This document shows, piece by piece, positions 42,081-45,285 of a stretch of 45,285 bases of DNA (its first letter is position 1; each line of letters begins with the position of its first letter). Origin of the DNA: AP-15 sp035570935 (GTDB lineage: Bacteria > Pseudomonadota > Alphaproteobacteria > ATCC43930 > CGMCC-115725); NCBI GenBank assembly GCA_035570935.1, contig DATMKU010000113.1, forward strand, positions 1 to 45,285, given 5' to 3'. Below the pieces are notes generated by a model. That model worked only from the letters and a program-made list of their open reading frames with translations. It had not been told where the DNA came from and did not search any database. The position numbers and the translations under genes were made by a program.

Positions 42081-43874
42081 TCATGGGTCGATCGCCGCTG
42101 ATGAGCAGGCGAGCCCCGTGCTAAGGCTCGACTGCAGCCATTGTGCCGTCTGCGGGTGCCCAGCCGCGCCGGTCGCCACCCACTCGTCCTTGAGCCCCGC
42201 CGCAGGCGCGTTGAGCGACGCCCCTTGGGCGTGGGCGTAGAGGTGCGCGCCGCTGACCGCGACCGAGTAAAGAAATTCGCCGGCGTTGGCCGTGTTGCCG
42301 TGGGTCGTTGCGTCGCACAGCCAGCCATAGGCGGCGGCGCCGCCGCCGGTCGCGGTCGCGTCGGTGGTGCAGCCCGAGGTCGGGCAGTCGATTTCGTCCG
42401 CCAAGACGCCGATCGCCGACACCGAGGTCCCGGCCGTCGTCGCGGTCACGACCGATGCGGCGGCCGAGAGGTTGGGGCAATTCCAGACCTCGGTCTGGTA
42501 ATGGACGCCGCCCTGACCGCTCCCGGAGAAAAACGAGTTCGGGACTTCGATGCAAGCGTTCGACCCGACCGTGACCGAGCCGCCTGAGAACACATCCGAG
42601 GTCGCGGTCGTGCAGCCGCCGCTGGCGCACCAGGCGAGCCCGACAACGACGCCGTGTTTGGTCGTGCCTGTTGCGCTTCGAAAGGTTGTCGTCGCCGATG
42701 TCGCCGGCCGGGCGGTCAGCGATGCGTGCGATTGAACCACGGTTACCGCGGTGCTCGGCGCGGTATACCTGGTGAAGGTCAGCGCTGGGTAGAACGCCTT
42801 GATGTTGGCGTAGGCCGCAGTGTAATCGGCCGCCGAGACCGCCGTGTTGGTAAGCGCCATCTCGCGGACGAGAGCGGGCGCGGGCTCGCTGAGGTCGCCG
42901 CCGGCGCCGAGGTGGATCGATCCGGCTCCCGTAAGATTCATGCCGGCGCAGCCGGCGCACAGCGAGACCGCCGGCGGCGACGCGGCCAGCAACAATCCGC
43001 CGTTGATGTAGCTCTTGACGACGTTCGAGCCGGAGCCGCCCCAATTCACCATGCCAAAAATGCTGCCGATGTTCGAAAAAGCATAATCGGCGAAGTCGTT
43101 GATGCTCTCCTCGTCGCCCCCCGAGCAATAGGCCGCCCCGGTCGCGCATCGATTATTGGCATAGGAGCCATATTGCCCCTGCGCCGCGCTGATGTAGAAA
43201 GTCGTGCCGTAAGTGTCGCTGACGTTGTAGGCGTGCCCGATCCCAAAGGGGCCGCAGCAATAGCCGCTGTCGAGCGCCTTGCCGTTGTAGAGGACGCTGA
43301 TCGGCCGGGTTCCAACGGTGAGCCCGGTCGCGTTGCCATCGGCGGCGAGCGTATATTTTTCCGGCTGGTAGGTCTCGATGATCGGCAGGCCAGTCGCGAT
43401 CTCGAAAGCAAAGGGTGCGGCGCAGGTGTTGCCGCCGGCGGTGCAGTTGCCGCCGGCGTTGAACACTGACGGGACCAGCGCGTTGCCGTTAATCTGCCCG
43501 TAAATCTTGCTGTAGAAGCAGGTCGGCGAGGCTTCGACGCCGTTCGCGTCCGGGGCGTTCAAGCTCGATCCGCAGAACGCCGCCCAAGTCGAGAGGTCGA
43601 CCTGATGGGCGGTGGTCTGCCCGATATCGAGCGTCGATGAGCCGTTCGAAAGCTGGAACAGCGCGCCGGAATAGGCCGAGGTCGCGGCCCGATCGACGCT
43701 GTACGCCTCCCCGCAGCCGCCGGCGATCACGTCGCACGGGCCGGTATATGAGGCGCCGCCTGAGCTGCCGCCAACGGAGGGAGTGAGAGCTTCTCCGCGC
43801 GACACGAGATTGAAGAGCGCAAGAGGGACTAGGAGGGCGCGCGCCAGACTGAGGACGAGGGCGAGCTTAATCAT
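42081..43874 (-). CDS. Secreted GH54-like (arabinofuranosidase B catalytic domain) protein
   Basis: 597 residues from the ATG at 43874. A signal peptide covers about residues 1-29. Residues 44-240 follow the GH54 alpha-L-arabinofuranosidase B pattern: G-P-C-D-V-I, A-Y-S-G-A-L-F-Q-L, a Cys-rich A-A-F-C-G, and Y-C-C-G-P-F-G at 205-211, matching the vicinal cysteine pair of fungal AbfB. Residues ~320-390 look like a LamG/concanavalin-type sheet (S-A-A-D-Y-T-A-A-Y-A-N-I-K-A-F-Y). The last ~200 residues are a Gly/Ser/Thr/Ala-rich region with paired Cys and no known family. I could not confirm the catalytic Glu/Asp. It may bind or trim the exported glycan. It lies 111 bp after the ABC ATPase gene. 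Confidence 0.75.
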   Translation of the reverse strand: MIKLALVLSLARALLVPLALFNLVSRGEALTPSVGGSSGGASYTGPCDVIAGGCGEAYSVDRAATSAYSGALFQLSNGSSTLDIGQTTAHQVDLSTWAAFCGSSLNAPDANGVEASPTCFYSKIYGQINGNALVPSVFNAGGNCTAGGNTCAAPFAFEIATGLPIIETYQPEKYTLAADGNATGLTVGTRPISVLYNGKALDSGYCCGPFGIGHAYNVSDTYGTTFYISAAQGQYGSYANNRCATGAAYCSGGDEESINDFADYAFSNIGSIFGMVNWGGSGSNVVKSYINGGLLLAASPPAVSLCAGCAGMNLTGAGSIHLGAGGDLSEPAPALVREMALTNTAVSAADYTAAYANIKAFYPALTFTRYTAPSTAVTVVQSHASLTARPATSATTTFRSATGTTKHGVVVGLAWCASGGCTTATSDVFSGGSVTVGSNACIEVPNSFFSGSGQGGVHYQTEVWNCPNLSAAASVVTATTAGTSVSAIGVLADEIDCPTSGCTTDATATGGGAAAYGWLCDATTHGNTANAGEFLYSVAVSGAHLYAHAQGASLNAPAAGLKDEWVATGAAGHPQTAQWLQSSLSTGLACSSAAIDP

Positions 43875-43985
43875 GGATTGATCGCCACCGAGGTCGTCGT
43901 GGAAACGCAACTACTGAGCTACGGACCCAGCGATTGCGGGCTCACTGGTTTTGGCTTTTCGGTGGGGTTACAGAAGCTCCTGCCA

Positions 43986-45285
43986 TCAAGCTCGTCTCCG
44001 CGCCCCGGCCTCGCGGAGGTTTTGCGGCCCGGACGCCACGACCTCGAGCTCGCCCGACGGTTCTTCCCACGACCAGCTCCCCACGAGGCGAACGCCCGTT
44101 GACGCATGCGGCGCCGCGTGCGCGATCTCGGCCGGTGTCTCCGGCCCGGCAACCACTTCCAACTGGGTCCAATCGCGGATGAAATCGAGAAGGTGAATAT
44201 TCCCCGACCGGAAACCGACATCCAAACTGTAATGGTGTGGTCCGAGGATCATCGCATCGATGTCCAAATCGACCGAATATTCGCCTGGACAGCCAAAGTC
44301 GTGACGGCTCGCCTTGCCCCCGTCCATGTGGTAGGTCAGGACGCGCGGCCCTTCGATGCTATTGAACCCGATCATCGCCGACACATCCGAAACCGGGGCG
44401 CGAACCTTGAAATGCAGGCGCGCCTTGACCGGCTCGCCATGCCGCAGCGGCAGCGAAGACACCCATTCGAGGGCGACGCAGCGCAAGCGATCGTCGCGGA
44501 CAAAGGAGGGCCGCTCGCGATCGTCGAGCCGGATCAGATGCTCTTGCCCTTGCGCCGATCGCGCCAGATAGCGGCCGACCACGTGCTCGGCTGTGCCTTG
44601 TTCGCGCATCACCCCGCGGTCGAGCCACAGCGCCCCGCGGCAGAGGCTCGTGACCAGGCCCATATTGTGACTGACGACCAGCACGGTGCGGCCGTCGCGG
44701 CGCGAGACCTCGTCCATCTTGCCGAGGCATTTTTTCTGGAACTCGGCGTCGCCGACGGCGAGCACCTCGTCGACGACCAGGATCTCAGGCTCGAGATGGG
44801 CGGCGACGGCGAAGGCGAGACGCACATACATGCCCGAGGAATAGCGCTTGACCGGGGTGTCGAGGAATTTCTCGACCTCGGCGAAGGCGACGATCTCGTC
44901 GAATTTCTTGCGGATCTCGGCGCGGCTCATGCCGAGGATCGCACCATTCAGATAGATGTTCTCCCGCCCGGTCAGTTCGGGGTGAAAACCGGTGCCGACC
45001 TCGAGCAGGCTCGCGACCCGGCCCCTGAGCGTGACCCGGCCGGCGGTCGGCTCGGTGATGCGGGAGAGGATTTTGAGCAAGGTCGATTTGCCGGCGCCGT
45101 TGCGGCCGATGATGCCGAGGACCTCGCCCTCCTGCACCTCGAAGCTGACATCGTTCAACGCCCAAAATTCTTCGACCGCGTCGCCCTGGACGACCTGGCG
45201 GCCGCGCACGACATCGGCTGCCTTGCGCACCGCATTGCGCAGCTCGCGGCCCATCACGTCGCGCAACGCCGTATAGGTCGACGAC
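43986..45285 (-). CDS. Polysaccharide ABC exporter ATPase, Wzt-like (5' end beyond window)
   Basis: At least 432 residues; the frame continues past the right edge, and the visible S-S-T-Y-T-A-L-R-D-V matches the pre-ATPase helix of this family rather than a start. Walker A is I-I-G-R-N-G-A-G-K-S-T, the family's modified signature is Y-S-S-G-M-Y-V-R-L, Walker B is I-L-V-V-D-E-V-L-A-V-G-D, and the H-loop is V-V-S-H-N-M. The C-terminal ~170 residues match the Wzt carbohydrate-binding sandwich that recognises the glycan's terminal cap. The partner permease (Wzm) is not visible and should lie to the right. It probably exports the polysaccharide made by the neighbouring glycosyltransferases. Confidence 0.92.
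   Translation of the reverse strand, partial: SSTYTALRDVMGRELRNAVRKAADVVRGRQVVQGDAVEEFWALNDVSFEVQEGEVLGIIGRNGAGKSTLLKILSRITEPTAGRVTLRGRVASLLEVGTGFHPELTGRENIYLNGAILGMSRAEIRKKFDEIVAFAEVEKFLDTPVKRYSSGMYVRLAFAVAAHLEPEILVVDEVLAVGDAEFQKKCLGKMDEVSRRDGRTVLVVSHNMGLVTSLCRGALWLDRGVMREQGTAEHVVGRYLARSAQGQEHLIRLDDRERPSFVRDDRLRCVALEWVSSLPLRHGEPVKARLHFKVRAPVSDVSAMIGFNSIEGPRVLTYHMDGGKASRHDFGCPGEYSVDLDIDAMILGPHHYSLDVGFRSGNIHLLDFIRDWTQLEVVAGPETPAEIAHAAPHASTGVRLVGSWSWEEPSGELEVVASGPQNLREAGARRRA

Overview
The window is high-G+C DNA from an alphaproteobacterium. I infer this from gene content (a complex I NDUFA9-like protein, a ribA carrying a decayed ribB half, xseA next to purD, anmK next to tyrS, a ugp transporter), from strong Shine-Dalgarno sites, and from small dispersed palindromic repeats of the kind common in Rhizobiales and Rhodospirillales. 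I cannot name a genus. I saw no rRNA, tRNA or CRISPR array.

Layout. (1) 1-6679, minus strand: a catabolic operon read right to left: a GntR/FCD regulator that appears frameshifted, an EctD-like Fe(II)/2-oxoglutarate dioxygenase, a SAF-domain NAD(P) oxidoreductase, an aldo/keto reductase, an amidohydrolase, a beta-propeller lactonase-like protein and a second amidohydrolase cut by the window edge. (2) 6947-10732, minus: a DEAD-box helicase, then a two-gene unit of a PhnZ-like HD protein and a 4,5-dihydroxyphthalate decarboxylase-like protein, separated from the helicase by about 690 bp with no convincing gene. (3) 11142-13366, minus: an OmpR-type response regulator, a glycosyltransferase-like protein and a secreted CHRD protein. 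(4) 13717-25217: mostly housekeeping: ribA, a cupin, a multifunctional-enzyme-type SDR, xseA coupled to a kinase-like gene, purD, a zinc alcohol dehydrogenase, and an NDUFA9-like / cyclophilin / AmpG-like run. (5) 25244-30575: a YgjP-type metallopeptidase, ugpB-ugpA-ugpE without ugpC, and a serine beta-lactamase-like hydrolase. (6) 30630-32644: a small graveyard of IS5-, IS630- and PIN-like fragments, a PEP-CTERM protein and about 830 bp of non-coding DNA. (7) 32645-37372: anmK and tyrS back to back, a DUF1993 protein, a small unknown ORF and a CaiB/BaiF CoA transferase. (8) 37635-45285: a surface-polysaccharide region with a GT8, two tandem GT2 paralogues, a methyltransferase, a secreted GH54-like protein and a Wzt-like ABC exporter ATPase that runs off the window.

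Working together: the first operon looks like a route that oxidises, de-lactonises and then hydrolyses or decarboxylates an unknown small molecule. AmpG-like permease and AnmK both belong to peptidoglycan recycling, although they are about 8 kb apart. The right end would build and export a glycan. Three families of palindromic repeat are scattered between and even inside genes: one lies between ugpB and ugpA, one is translated as the N-terminus of the AmpG-like permease, and one supplies the ribosome-binding site of anmK.
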